Positions 47,401-58,276 of a DNA stretch of 64,000 bases are shown one piece after another (within the stretch, counting starts at the first letter, position 1; every line of letters begins with the position of its first letter). Both the position numbers and the translations under genes were made by a program. A model generated the notes under the pieces. The model saw only the letters and a program-made list of their open reading frames with translations. It had not been told where the DNA came from and ran no database searches. This DNA comes from Buxus sempervirens. Lineage: Eukaryota > Streptophyta > Magnoliopsida > Buxales > Buxaceae. Location of the stretch: assembly GCA_947561395.2 (NCBI GenBank), contig OX387183.1, positions 44,634,890-44,698,889 on the forward strand, in the 5' to 3' direction.

Positions 47401-49541
47401 AGGCATGCCCGACTCCGGCTATCCCGGACGACAGACCTAACACATCATTACAAAACAAGGGGGAAGAAGAGAAGCCGAGAAAGGTAGTGGGGGGTTTGTT
47501 TTGGGGTACAACAGATGAAGAGATCATGGGTAACATGCTCCCCCAATCGAATCAAACAAGCACGAACAGCAAACAATATGCTAGAAAAGAAAGTATACTG
47601 GAAAAGGAATGGGGGGCATGCTCGATGGAGTTGACCCTCCGAGCACGCCCCGATTTATAAATGTTGAACTAACAAACAGGGAGAGCTCACCTTGGGGTCT
47701 TAAGCCCTTGTACAGTGTGCGTGAGGCCCCCCGGAGCAGACGAGTGCCAGAACCTCCTTCTTCTTCTGGCACCAGCAGCAAGTCCCCCTTCAGATTAGAC
47801 GAGAAAGGAGAGGGAGCGAGAAACCGGGGTCCAAAGGGGCTTGAGGTGTCGCCGGGGACTTTGTGGAGGCAAGGAGTGGCCTGGGGAGGGGGTCTCGAGC
47901 CAGGCAGAGTGGGGAAGAAGAAGAGAAAAACCGGCAGTCGTGTCGATCAAGAAGGAAAGCCAACCAAAAATCCCCCAAACCCTGCAAGAGCCTTCGAAAA
48001 AAGAAAGCCGAACCCTTTGCAAGAGGGTTGCCGTGGCTTTTATAGGAGAAGAAAGGGGGATCCGCCGGGTTTGGCACCGAGCTCGCTCCGAGCAGCTGTC
48101 GCTCGGTGCGAGCGACACAATGATTAAATCAATTAATTCGGCCGCGAATTCGTCCGGAAAATCTGAAAATTAAGATTTAGTCCCTAGAGATTTTTGATTT
48201 AATCCGATACTCTTGGATTTTTTTAGATTTAATCCCTGGGATATTTGGGATGTTTGGATATTTACGGATTTAATCCCCGAGATATTTTCCTGCGCCACTT
48301 GCCACGTGTGCAGCTCTCTGCCACGTGTGCAATTTTCCAGTTTTACTGCTCGGAAATTTTGACAGCTCATATTTTCTTCATCTGGGCTCCGTTCTGGGCA
48401 AACTCAGTTGCGTTAGAATCGTATCAGAGCCCTCTATCCAATGGCATGGGGGTAAGCACCTGGATCGTGGTTTAGCAGAAAGTCAACTTTCGGCTCCCCC
48501 TCAAGTTTGATCGCCCGCAGAACCTTCATCTGGACTCTGATTCCTGCAAACTCAGTTGCGTTGGAACCGTGTCGGGATTCTCTATCCAATGAGATAAAGC
48601 AAGGTGGTCAACTATCACCTGATCAAAAAGTCAACTTTTTGTCCCCTTGGGGTTTGACTTTCTGCCAGGGTTTTCATTTTTAGCACTTCCAGGGGTGCAA
48701 AAATAAGGTGCTTACATATACGATGGTTTTCTGTTTTGGTTTAGCTTGTCCTGGATCCATGCTTAAACTTAGTAATGTAATGGTATTGTTGGTTGTTGTA
48801 ATTGCATGGCCTTGTGTGTTGCCACGACCGGTGTAGAGCAGCCAGAAACCCTGAGTAGGCCTGGTTGTCAATGCCGAAACCCGGGGAGTAGGTCGGCATT
48901 GGATGACGAAACCCTGAGTAGGCCGGACCTGTGTACAAGGAGGTGTGGAGTGTCTACTTTGCATGTTAATTTATTAACTTAACAATAGTCATGACATTGA
49001 CCATTTCAAAGTGTTGTCGGTGTTGTTATTGAAATGTGATTGGAAACTATTATTGTGTTTTGGATTTAAACTTGGAAATTGTCTTGGTTGCTTTAAATCG
49101 TACTGGTTATTTATCGATGCATAATTTGAACTGTTGTTAACTATTTTCTGCATGCATATGCTACTCGTTGAGATATTCGTATCTCGCTCTTTTGTTTTTG
49201 TTTTGTTTTCAGATACTCGAAGTGAGGCGACTATTGGGGTAGATCCGACTGAGACATATAGGGAGGAAGATTACTATTACATTCCTTAGACCTGTAGGTT
49301 ATTTTTGAATTGACACTTTTGAATTAATTAAATTTTGGAAGTGTAATAAAGTAGTTCGAGGTTGAACCATTTGATCTTAATTAAGTTGAATATTGAATTC
49401 TTAGATAAATTTTGATTGTGCACTCTGATATGGTTTAGTTTAGATGATTATTCAGCGATCACAATTTCTTTAAGATACTTACCTAACACTCCGTGAGACG
49501 TGTGATACCTTTATTGAACAACACGGATCCGGGGCATTACA
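44402..49541 (+). repeat. 5' LTR of the Tekay-type element, split by a Tat-2 solo LTR
   Basis: It starts TGTAAAACCCC and ends GGGGCATTACA. Features are a GC-rich block of GCGCGAG/CTCGCGC words at about 45095-45345, CCTGAGTAGGCC tandem repeats at 48848-48925, and a GAGATATTCGTATCTC hairpin near 49170. The end at 49541 is followed by the primer binding site. Confidence 0.85.
45841..48716 (-). mobile_element. Tat-2 family solo LTR, reverse, in the Tekay LTR
   Basis: It starts TGTGCGTGCC and ends AAGGTGCTTACA, the reverse complement of Tat-2 LTR ends, 2876 bp. It has a perfect target duplication TATAC at 45836-45840 and 48717-48721. It contains the same landmarks as the 5' LTR of copy A in reverse: GGGTGCAGGCGGACACCTGG near 45908, the GGGCCCAC-rich part, the GC palindromic blocks at about 47020-47215 and 48055-48118, and two units of the CAACGCAACTGAG repeat near its right end. 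Open frames such as 47609-48127 arise from GC-rich noncoding sequence and are not genes. Confidence 0.9.
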
Positions 49542-49545
49542 GAGA

Positions 49546-49556
49546 TGGTATCAGAG
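49546..49556 (+). other. primer binding site of the Tekay-type element, cut by an insertion
   Basis: TGGTATCAGAG starts five bases after the LTR. It is the beginning of the initiator tRNA-Met type site used by most chromoviruses. The next base is the start of a reverse Tat-2 solo LTR, whose target duplication CAGAG is made of the last five bases of this site. The site sequence continues at 53345. Confidence 0.85.
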
Positions 49557-52086
49557 TGTGCACGCGTCGGAAACGCGGCACAGGAAAATTCGGAGTCGCC
49601 ACCGCCTGATGGGGTGCAGGCGGACACCTGGGTGCCTAATCTTGTCTATTAGGGCTTTTGGTCTGCGGCTTTGAGATTCTAAGTAGGGTCTCGGTTGTGG
49701 TCCGGGGAAGTTCGTAGACACCCTGGTCCACCCCATCGGGTGACGGGTCCCTTAGGTTTATCCTAGTTTGAGTCAGCTTACTTGGGTCTCACCCGATTCC
49801 TAATCCGATATGCAGTTTGGTTAAGTCTGGTGGGACCACCTGAGTGGTATGGGTCTCTTTAATTGCTTTCATCTTGATTAGTTAGGTAATCTGAGTCTGG
49901 TTGGGTGGGCCCCGTTGGAAGACCCACGGTGTCCTTGGCGGGCTTTGATTAAGCCCATGTACCCTTGTAGGCCTCAGTCTAAGCCTGAGAGGCCCTTTGG
50001 ATTTTTGGTTCAATGAGTTGGTTTTAATTTGGAGTTCAAGTTGGGTTATTAAGTGATTTACATGCAAAGTCGGGCGGTTCGGTTTGTGGGCCCATTGGGT
50101 GGGCCGCACATGGTGGCCAGATAATTTATTGGATTTATCTTACTTAAGTTTCCAAAAATGGGTGGGACACTGGGCTTGGGGCCCGTAGTCCTGATTAGGG
50201 CTTGAAAGCCCAGGTTATGTGAAGTTAGGGTTTTGAACCCTTACTTGGTTGGTTCGTGGGCTTTGGCGGGCCCGATAGGCCCTTGCCCTTAGTCTCAGCC
50301 AAACCACACATTTCATACATCAATTCACCGGGTTTGGTTCGGGTGGGCCGCTTTGGGGTTTGGCCCGTCCGGGTTGATCAGTTAATTTACTTATCTTGGT
50401 TAAGTCACGTGTATGTATTCCATTGTGTTCATTGGGCTTGGTGGGCCCCGTTGGAAGGCCCATGGGAAATCAAATTGGACCGGGGGTCCAAGTCCCATAT
50501 GACCCGGAAACCCTATTGGTTCATTTGGCTCGATTTAGGAATGCCACCCATATTTAGCAAAAGTTACAGAATATGCATCACAAAAACATACAAAATTGAC
50601 ATTTACCAGGGAGAGACTGGCTCACTATGCTGGGTCCAAGGGGAGGGACCTGGGGCCCCTCCCCGCACCAAGGAACGAGTTGGATGCGCAACGAACAAAG
50701 GGGGTGGGGGTGCAGGGGTGCGAAGCCCCCCGCGGTACGATAAAGGGCATTTTCGGGCTTTCAAAAAATACAAGTAATTTGGCCTTAAAAGGGTATGCGC
50801 TGACCTCCGGGCGCTAGGTGTGAAGTCAGCGCAAGCTGGGCGGACCGAAAACCGACAAAAACCATCCGCGCGTGAGCTAGGCGCGAGCTCGGCGGATGCA
50901 AAAAATGCTCCGCGCGAGCTAAGCGCAAGCTCAGCGCGAGCTCGGCGGATGCAAAAATGCTCAGTGCGAGCTCGGCGGATGCAAAAATGCTCTGCGCGAG
51001 CTGAGCGCAGCGTGAGCTGAGCGCAAGCTCGGTGCATACCCACTACGAAATCCGATCTTCTGTTTTTTGCTCAAACTCCATTTCTGACTGGTTTTTTAAG
51101 CTCTGAAACACCTCCCAGGTGCTTCCAGCATCCCAGGAGACACTTAAACATGCTTTGAAGCTTAATCTAAGCTACTTTAGTACACAACTCCAAATCTCCT
51201 TAACAAGAAACAAACTCAACCATTATAAAAAAAACATCACAGGCTACAGGGGGTAATGGGGGAATGGGAGCATGCTTGGTAATGGGGGAATGGGAGCATG
51301 CTTGCAGGTGCACAGACAGGGTGTTGGGGGAGCATGTTAGCAAATTTGGCAAGATGAGAAGAAAAACACAATAATCAACAGAGCTTACATGCATAGAAAA
51401 CAAGTCTACACCTACGCATGGACTGGACCTCCGAGCATGCACACGAGCGTTCGAAGAAGGGAAGAAGGAGGGGGGGGGGGTTTACAAGGATACATTAGAT
51501 GAGATAAATGAGGAGCCGGTTCTTCGTAGGAGTGCCAGGTACCTCACGAGCACTCGATGGAGCAATAAAACCCTTGTCTTCTAAGAGGGGTCGTGCATGG
51601 GTCTCCCTTACCCTTGGAGACCTCCGTGCCGCCCGAGAGGGAAGAGCATGCGTGTCATAACCAGAAAAAAACAGATGCGGATAACAACTCATACCATTCC
51701 CATTTTCATGTGTGTAAAGCTAAAAATGAGTGAGGACAAACCTGAGGTTCCCTATGTTCTTGTGCACGGCGGCGGCTTCTCCTTGAGGTGGCACGATCAC
51801 TGGAGCTCTCCTCTCTTGCACCTCCAACAGCAACCGGCCTCCGTTTGTTTGTGTGGGGATGAAGAAGAAGCAAGAATAGAGGAGTGTTGGATCAAGGTGG
51901 GGGGGCTTGGGGAGGCCGAAGCGACTGAGACAAGTTGGGTTCAGATGGGGAAGAAGCTTGGGCACTGCACCTGGAGCCAACGAAAATTCCCCAACCCAAA
52001 AATCTTCCAACCTTAAAATTTTCAACCAAAAACTTTCCCACCCCCCGCACGAAGAGTCGCACGGCTTTATATAGGCGAGGAAAAAG

Positions 52087-52131
52087 GGGTATGCGCTAAG
52101 CTTGCGCTCAGCGCAAGCTTAGCGCATACCC
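52087..52131. repeat. 45-bp palindrome in the Tat-2 LTR
   Basis: Two perfectly complementary 22-bp arms (starting GGGTATGCGCTAAGC and ending GCTTAGCGCATACCC) flank a single central base. It lies just upstream of the LTR TATA box, read on the minus strand. Confidence 0.95.
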
Positions 52132-52429
52132 ACTTGCCACGTTTGCGCGAGTGGCAATATGATGAGAAAACATTTAATGCGGCCGCTCGTCGGTCGGAAA
52201 ATCTGAATTTTTCATATTTAGTCCCTGGCCATTTTCGATTTAATCCGATATTCTCGGATTTTTATAGATTTAGTCCCTAGGATATTTCGGACATTTGGAT
52301 ATTTACGGATTTGATCCCCGAGATATTTTCCTGCGCAACTCACCACGTGTGCAGCTTTTTGCCACGTGTGCAGTTTGCCGGTTTTGCTGCTCGGAAACTT
52401 CGTCAGCTTATATTTTCTCCATCCGGACT

Positions 52430-53260
52430 TCGATCTGGGCAAACTTAGTTGCGTTAGAATCGTATTGGAGCCCTCTATCCTATGACCTAGGGGTAGGCAT
52501 CTGGATCGGATTTTAGCAGAATGTCAACTTTTGGCTCCGCTCAAGTTTGACCGCCCGCAGAACCCTCATCCGGACTCTGATTCCTGCAAACTCAGTTGCG
52601 TTGGAACCGTGTCGGGATTCTCTATCCAATGATATAGAGGTAAGCATCTGGATCAGGTTTTAGCAGAAAGTCAACTTTCGGCTCCCCTCAAGTTTGATTG
52701 CCCGCAGAACCCTTATCTGGACTCCGATTCCTGCAAACTCAGTTGCGTTGGAACCGTGTCGGGATTCTCTATCCAATGATATAGAGGTAAGCATCTGGAT
52801 CGGGCTTTAGCAGAAAGTCAACTTTCGGCTCCCCTCAAGTTTGACCGCCCGCAGAACCCTCATCCGGACTCCAATTCCTACAAACTCAGTTGCGTTGGAA
52901 CCATGTCGGGATTCTCTATCCAATGATATAGAGGTAAGCATCTGGATCGGGCTTTAGCAGAAAGTCAACTTTCGGCTCCCCTCAAGTTTGACCGCCCGTA
53001 GAACCCTCATTAGGACTCCAATTCCTGCAAACTCAGTTGCGTTGGAACCGTGTCGGGATTCTCTATCCAATGATATAGAGGTAAGCATCTGGATCGGGTT
53101 TTAGCAGAAAGTCAACTTTCGGCTCCCCTCAAATTTGACCGCTCGCAGAACCCTCATCCGGACTCCGACTCCTGCAAACTCAGTTGCGTTGGAACCGTGT
53201 CGGGATTCTCTATCCAATGATATAAAGCGAGGTGGTCAATTTTCACTTGATCAAAAAGTC
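52430..53260 (-). repeat. LTR-internal tandem repeat, period about 147 bp, six units
   Basis: Each unit holds CAAACTCAGTTGCGTTGGAA, CGTGTCGGGATTCTCTATCC, a TAAGCATCTGGATCGG stretch and AGTCAACTTTCGGCTCC. Units begin near 52440, 52590, 52737, 52885, 53033 and 53180. The equivalent place in other Tat-2 LTRs here has one unit (copy A, near 37740) or two units (45841 copy and copy B). Confidence 0.88.
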
Positions 53261-53349
53261 AACTTTTGACCCCTCAGGGTTTGACCTTTTGTCCAGGGTT
53301 TGCATTTCTGGTTTTTCTGGTAGAGCAAAAATGAGGTGCTTACACAGAG

Positions 53350-53719
53350 CATAAAGCTGGAATTAGAAGTTCCTAGGTAGTATGACCTTAGGAAACCCTG
53401 GGAAAATATTGTGTGTACGTTAGATAGAACCATGAGGATTAAAAGAGAGTTCGTAACTAATGTGGTGTTTTATGTTTACAGGTATACATGGTTGGTAGAG
53501 GCAGACGAACGAGGGCTGTGGAATATCCAAAGGAGGATATACCACAGGAGCAGCCACCTGCACCACCACGAGGGGCTCCACCGCCAGTGGAGGATATTTG
53601 GGCTGCTGTTGGCTCACTTAGCCACATCCTTGTAATGGAAAGGGAGGGAGAGGATGAGTCAAACTAGGAATGGGAATGGCCATCGGAATGGTCATGGAGC
53701 TGCAGTAGATTAGCAGCTG
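53350..53719 (+). other. leader of the Tekay-type element between primer site and gag
   Basis: About 370 bp resume the element after the Tat-2 solo LTR. They include a GGCAGACGAACGAGGGCTGTG stretch, given here as GGCAGACGAACGAGG, and AGGAGCAGCCACCTGCACC. These probably encode the N-terminal part of gag in a frame that is no longer continuous. Confidence 0.5.
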
Positions 53720-56700
53720 ATGGGAGAGGAGTTGTCCTTGAGGGACATCGACCAGTTCAGGAAGTTGACTGCCCCGCCTTTTCATGGAGTTCCAGATCCG
53801 TTGGAGGCGGAAAGCTGGGTGGCTAGAGTGGAGCGCATGTTTGATACTATGGACTATCCGGAGGACCGGAAGGTGAGGTTGGTTACCTTTACCTTAGAGG
53901 GCGAGGCTCAGCACTAGTGGCGGTCATTCCGGAGGCGAGCTGTAGAGGGGATGCAGATGACTTGGGACCAATTCAGGCAAGTCTTCTACGAGCAGTACTT
54001 CTCTGCAGAGGTGAGGTTGCAGAAGGAGAGAGAGTTCATGGACATCTCTCAGGGGTCACTGACCGTGGCACAGTACGAGGCCCGGTTCGCAGTTCTTTCT
54101 AGATTTGCTCACCATATCGTACACGATGAGCAGAGACGCACTCAGCATTTCAAGAGAGGGTTGAGGGCAGATATTAGGCGCATGGTCTCAGTGTTGATGT
54201 GCACTAAGTATTCTGATCTAGTAGGGAGAGCACTGTGTGTTGAGAGAGAGATTCGAGACTCAGGAGCTGAGCAAAGCAGAGTGAGAGTGCAGCCGAGTGT
54301 TGCAGAGCCACGGAGGGTCTCGGATAGAGACAAGAGGCCGAGGATCGATTATGGACAGAGGGACAGGAGAGGTTATAGAGGTTGCTTTAGTTGCGGCCGA
54401 TTCCACATCCCAAGTCCTTGTGTGTCACCGCCAGGTGCATGTTTTAGATGTGGCCAGCATGGACATCGAGTTGCTGATTGCCCACACCCTAATACTTATC
54501 ATTTACTCAAGCCAACCCTTACTGCACCCACGGATACCCGATCGGCCGAGGCTTCTAGATATCAGTATCCTAGACTAGTACCAGCACTACCAGCACCACC
54601 GAGATTTCAGGGTCAGGGCAGTGGTGGATATCAGGGTAGGCAGGCACCACAGCGACAGCAGGCATCGCAGAGGCAGCAGGCACCACCCCCACGCCCTCAG
54701 CAGACTAAGGTGTATGCAATAGCAGCTCAGGAGGATGAGCCAGAGGAGGGACATACTGAGGAGGCTTGTGAGGAGGAGCCGGATGCACCACAGCTGGTTG
54801 GAGGTATTCTTTTCATACATGGTAGATCAACTATATGCTTGTTTGATTCGGGTGCTTCTAGATCTTTTATTACTTCTCATATTGTGCGTGTCATATTGGT
54901 CTGATCCCTGCCACACTTGAGTCTGAGTTACTTGTACACACACCATTGGGGGAGGCCACTAGAGTACAAACCGTATTTAGAGATTGCATGATCCGATTAG
55001 GTTCTTTGGAGTTTCTAGGAGACTTGGTAGAGCTGAAATTTGGGGAGTTTGATGTAATCTTAGGCATTGATTGGCTGTTTAGACATCATGTGAACATAGA
55101 CTGCTATAGGGGTACCATTATGGTGTGTCAGCCGGATCAGCCTGTGCACTGTTTCCGTTGTGAGGGGTTGAGTACACGAATCAGTTTGGTGGCGTCCATT
55201 GAGGTTGAGGAGGCAGAGTCTATGGCACCTAATCTTTCTAGTGTGCCTGTGGCATCGGAGTTTGAGGACATATTTCCTAAGGATTTGCCGGGATTACCAC
55301 CATCTAGAGAGGTCGAGTTCAGTATACAACTCTTACCTAGTACGGCACCTATGTCCAAACCACCATACAGAATGTCACAACCTGAGAATCAAGAGATGAA
55401 AAAGCAGTTGGATGAGCTGGAAGCGAAGGGCTTTATTAGACCCAGTGTGTCACCATGGGGTGCACCAGTCCTGTTTGTCCAGAAGAAGGACGGGTCGATG
55501 CGGATGTGTATAGACTACTGCCAGTTGAACCAAGTCACCATTAAGAACAAATATCTGTTACTTCAGATTAACTACTTGTTCGACCAGTAGAGGGGAGCGT
55601 CTTGGTTTTATAAGATCGACCGGAGATCTGGATATCACCAGTTGAGAGTAGCACCTGAGGATATAGAGAAGACGGTTTTCTGCACTCGATACGAGCACTA
55701 TGAGTTTTTGGTTATGCCATTTGGGATGACTAATGCCCCAGCTGTCTTCATGAACCTAATGAATCGGGTATTCCACACATACTTGGACAGATTTGTGGTT
55801 GTTTTCATTGACGATATTCTGGTTTACTCTCGGAGTAGAGAGGATCATGTTCAGCACCTCAGGATTGTATTGCAGACATTGAGAGAGCATAGATTATATA
55901 CAAAGTTCAGTAAGTGCCAGTTTTGGTTGAGAGAGGTGAGCTTCTTGGGGCATGTGATTTCTAGAGATGGAATAGTAGTGGATCCAACTAAGGTTTAGGC
56001 TATTGCAGATTGGCCTAGACCTTCATCTGTGACAGAGATTCGGAGTTTCTTGGGTATGGCTGGGTATTATAGAAGGTTTATAGAAAACTTTTCCAGAGTG
56101 GCAGCACCTTTATCCAATCTCATTAAGAAGGCAGTGAAGTTTGAATGGGATGTCAAGTGTGAAGCTAGCTTCCAAGAGTTGAAGGGTAAACTGTCTTCAA
56201 CTCCAATTCTGATTGTACCTTCAGTAAGTGAGGGATTTTCGATCTATTGTGATGCTTCTCAAGTAGGTTTGGGCTGTGTTTTGATGCAGTAGAGGCGTGT
56301 TGTAGCATATGCTTCAAGGTTGCTACGTCCACATGAGAAGAATTATCCTACACTCGATCTGGAGTTAGCAGCGATTGTGTTTGCACTCAAGCTATGGAGG
56401 CACTACTTGATGGGAGCCCAATTCGAGATATTCTCAGATCATAAAAGCTTGAGGTATATATTCTCTCAGCGAGAGCTAAATATGAGACAAAGGAGATGGA
56501 TGGACCTCCTAAAGGATTATGATTTCACTCTTCATTACCACCCGGGCAAGGCAAATGTGGTGGCAAATGCATTGAGCCATAGGGGTGTTTCTCAGGAGGA
56601 GGTGGCCACACTAGCTACTTTCATGGCTAGCCAGTGCACTCTAGTTGATACAGTCGTGGATTGGCCTGGGGAGTTCAGCACTCATGGGCATGGATTGATT

Positions 56701-58163
56701 ATGGCATGGGTTCAGGCAGAGCCAGAGTTGATTTAGTGTATACGTGAAGGTCAGTTGGCAGATTCCGATTTGATACGCATCAACGGGTTAATGGAGAAGG
56801 GTGATGAGGCTGCGAGGGATTTTGAGATTCGAGATGGATTGGTGAGGTTCCGAAGGCGGACTTGTGTTCCAGATAATGCGGAAGTCAAAGGATTGATATT
56901 AGACAAGAGTCACAGGTCCAAATATGCAGTTCACCCGGGTAGTACCAAGATGTACAAGAATCTGAAATCAGTGTATTGGTGGTCGGGCATGAAGAAGGAC
57001 ATTGCAGAATATGTAGCCAAATGCTTTACATGCCAACAAGTGAAAGCAGAGCATAGGAGACCTCCAGGTTTGATGCAACCTTTGCCGGTTCCCGAGTGGA
57101 AATGGGAACATATATCGATGGATTTTGTGAATGGGCTACTGCCTACAGCTAAGAACGACAATGGCGTATGGGTAATTGTGGATAGGCTGACCAAATCAGC
57201 TCACTTTTTGCCTTATCAAACCACTCAAAATTTAGCATCATTGGTTGAGCTTTATACACGGGAGATAGTCAGGTTGTATGGAGTCCCAGTATCGATTGTA
57301 TCAGATAGGGATTCCCGTTTCACATCTCATTTTTGGCAGTGTTTCCAAGAGGCCATGGGAACTAAGTTGAGTTTTAGCACTAGTTTCCATCCACAGACTG
57401 ATGGTCAGTCCGAGAGAACTATTCAGACTTTGGAAGATATGTTGAGGTGTTGTGTCATGGATTGGGGTGGCAGCTGGAGTAAGTATTTACACTTAGCAGA
57501 ATTTGCCTATAACAATAGCTACCAAGCTAGCATACATATGGCACCCTATGAGGCACTTTATGGCAGGATTTGTAGATCTCCAGTATGTTGGGTGGAGGTA
57601 GGTGAGAAGCAGTACTTTGGGCCCAAGATTATACAAGACAGCATGGAGAAGGTGAAGTTGATTAGACAACGGTTGTTGACTGTGCAGAGTCATCAAAAAA
57701 GTTATTCAGATACCTGACGACGTGAGCTGAAATTTGAAGTGGGAGACCGGGTGTTTTTGAAGATATCACCTTCCAAAGGTATTTTGAGATTTGGGAAGAA
57801 AGGGAAGTTGTCTCCACGTTTATTGGCCCATTTGAGATTGTGAAGGACATTAACCCAGTAGCTTATAAGCTAGTTTTGCCAGATCATTTGGCAGGAGTAC
57901 ATGACGTATTCCATATATCCATGTTACGACAGTACATAGTAGTTCCTAGCCATGTGATAGATCCTGAGCCTTTAGTGATTCGGGAGGATCTGACATACAA
58001 GGAGAGACCAGTTCAGATCCTAGATCGCCGTGAGCAGATTCTTTGCACCAAAGTGGTTCCCTTGGTGAAAGTGCTATGGCAGAATCATACCACAGAAGAA
58101 TGCACTTGGGAAGGTGAAGAAGAGATGAAGAAGAAGTATCCGGAGTTATTCGTTTCCTCTTGA
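53720..58163 (+). pseudogene. broken gag-pol of the Tekay-type chromovirus
   Basis: Parts in order: capsid region about 53.72-54.35 kb (RDIDQFRKLTAPPFHG, then LEAESWVARVERMFDTM); CCHC zinc knuckle CFRCGQHGHRVADC near 54.46 kb; aspartic protease about 54.83-55.1 kb ([11 protein letters not shown], then VILGIDWL); reverse transcriptase about 55.35-56.0 kb ([15 protein letters not shown], then FIDDILVYS); RNase H about 56.2-56.6 kb ([14 protein letters not shown], then [11 protein letters not shown]); integrase about 56.9-57.7 kb (zinc-binding H-H-C-C part ending CFTCQQVKAEHRRP, catalytic part with DRLTKSAHFLP and FHPQTDGQSERTIQTLEDM); and a chromodomain at the end (PVQILDRREQILCTKV, then PLVKVLWQNH). 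The frame is broken at about seven or eight places, so this is a fossil. Chromodomains of this family are known to steer integration to heterochromatin. Confidence 0.92.
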
Positions 58164-58188
58164 GGTAAATTTTGAGGACGAAATTTTT

Positions 58189-58202
58189 GTAGGGGGGGAG
58201 AA
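58189..58202 (+). other. polypurine tract of the Tekay-type element
   Basis: GTAGGGGGGGAGAA lies directly before the 3' LTR start TGTAAAATCC. It follows GAGGACGAAATTTTT, a sequence often seen at this place in Tekay/Del elements. Confidence 0.85.
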
Positions 58203-58276
58203 TGTAAAATCCTGATATTTTCTACATGATTTTTTTATTATTTATTTGGACAAATAAACCTAATGAGTTGTGTATA
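58203..58276 (+). repeat. start of the 3' LTR of the Tekay-type element
   Basis: Matches 44402-44476 with about seven or eight differences. It is interrupted by Tat-2 copy B, and the remainder is right of the window. Confidence 0.85.

Larger units (their letters stand above)
49557..53344 (-). mobile_element. Tat-2 family solo LTR, reverse, in the Tekay primer site
   Basis: It starts TGTGCACGCG and ends ATGAGGTGCTTACA, 3788 bp. It has a perfect target duplication CAGAG at 49552-49556 and 53345-53349. It is about 0.9 kb longer than the other Tat-2 solo LTR, mainly because a tandem repeat of about 147 bp near its right end has about six units. It also has a GC-rich repeat block at 50790-51045 and a 45-bp near-perfect palindrome at 52087-52131 next to a TATA box (read on the minus strand) near 52066. 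There is a poly-G run near 51471. Confidence 0.9.
44402..58276 (+). mobile_element. Tekay-type chromovirus (Ty3/gypsy), broken, with three later insertions
   Basis: The 5' LTR is 44402-49541 (net about 2.26 kb once a Tat-2 solo LTR is set aside). The primer site begins at 49546. The gag-pol region lies at about 53720-58163 and the polypurine tract at about 58189-58202. The 3' LTR begins at 58203 and is cut at 58276 by Tat-2 copy B. Two reverse Tat-2 solo LTRs sit inside, at 45841-48716 in the LTR and 49557-53344 in the primer site. Over the 75 bp where both LTRs are visible they differ at about seven or eight positions. This roughly suggests several million years of age, though the sample is very small. 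Domain order and the C-terminal chromodomain place it in the Tekay/Del lineage. Confidence 0.88.

Noticed and set aside
47581-48173. Several overlapping frames up to 172 residues
   Set aside because: They lie inside the reverse Tat-2 solo LTR, exist on both strands, and reflect GC-rich noncoding sequence.
50256-51043. Frames of 173 and 146 residues, one rich in RRARTEHF repeats
   Set aside because: The first is inside the solo LTR. The second is a translation of the GCGCGAGCTC repeat block. Neither resembles a gene.
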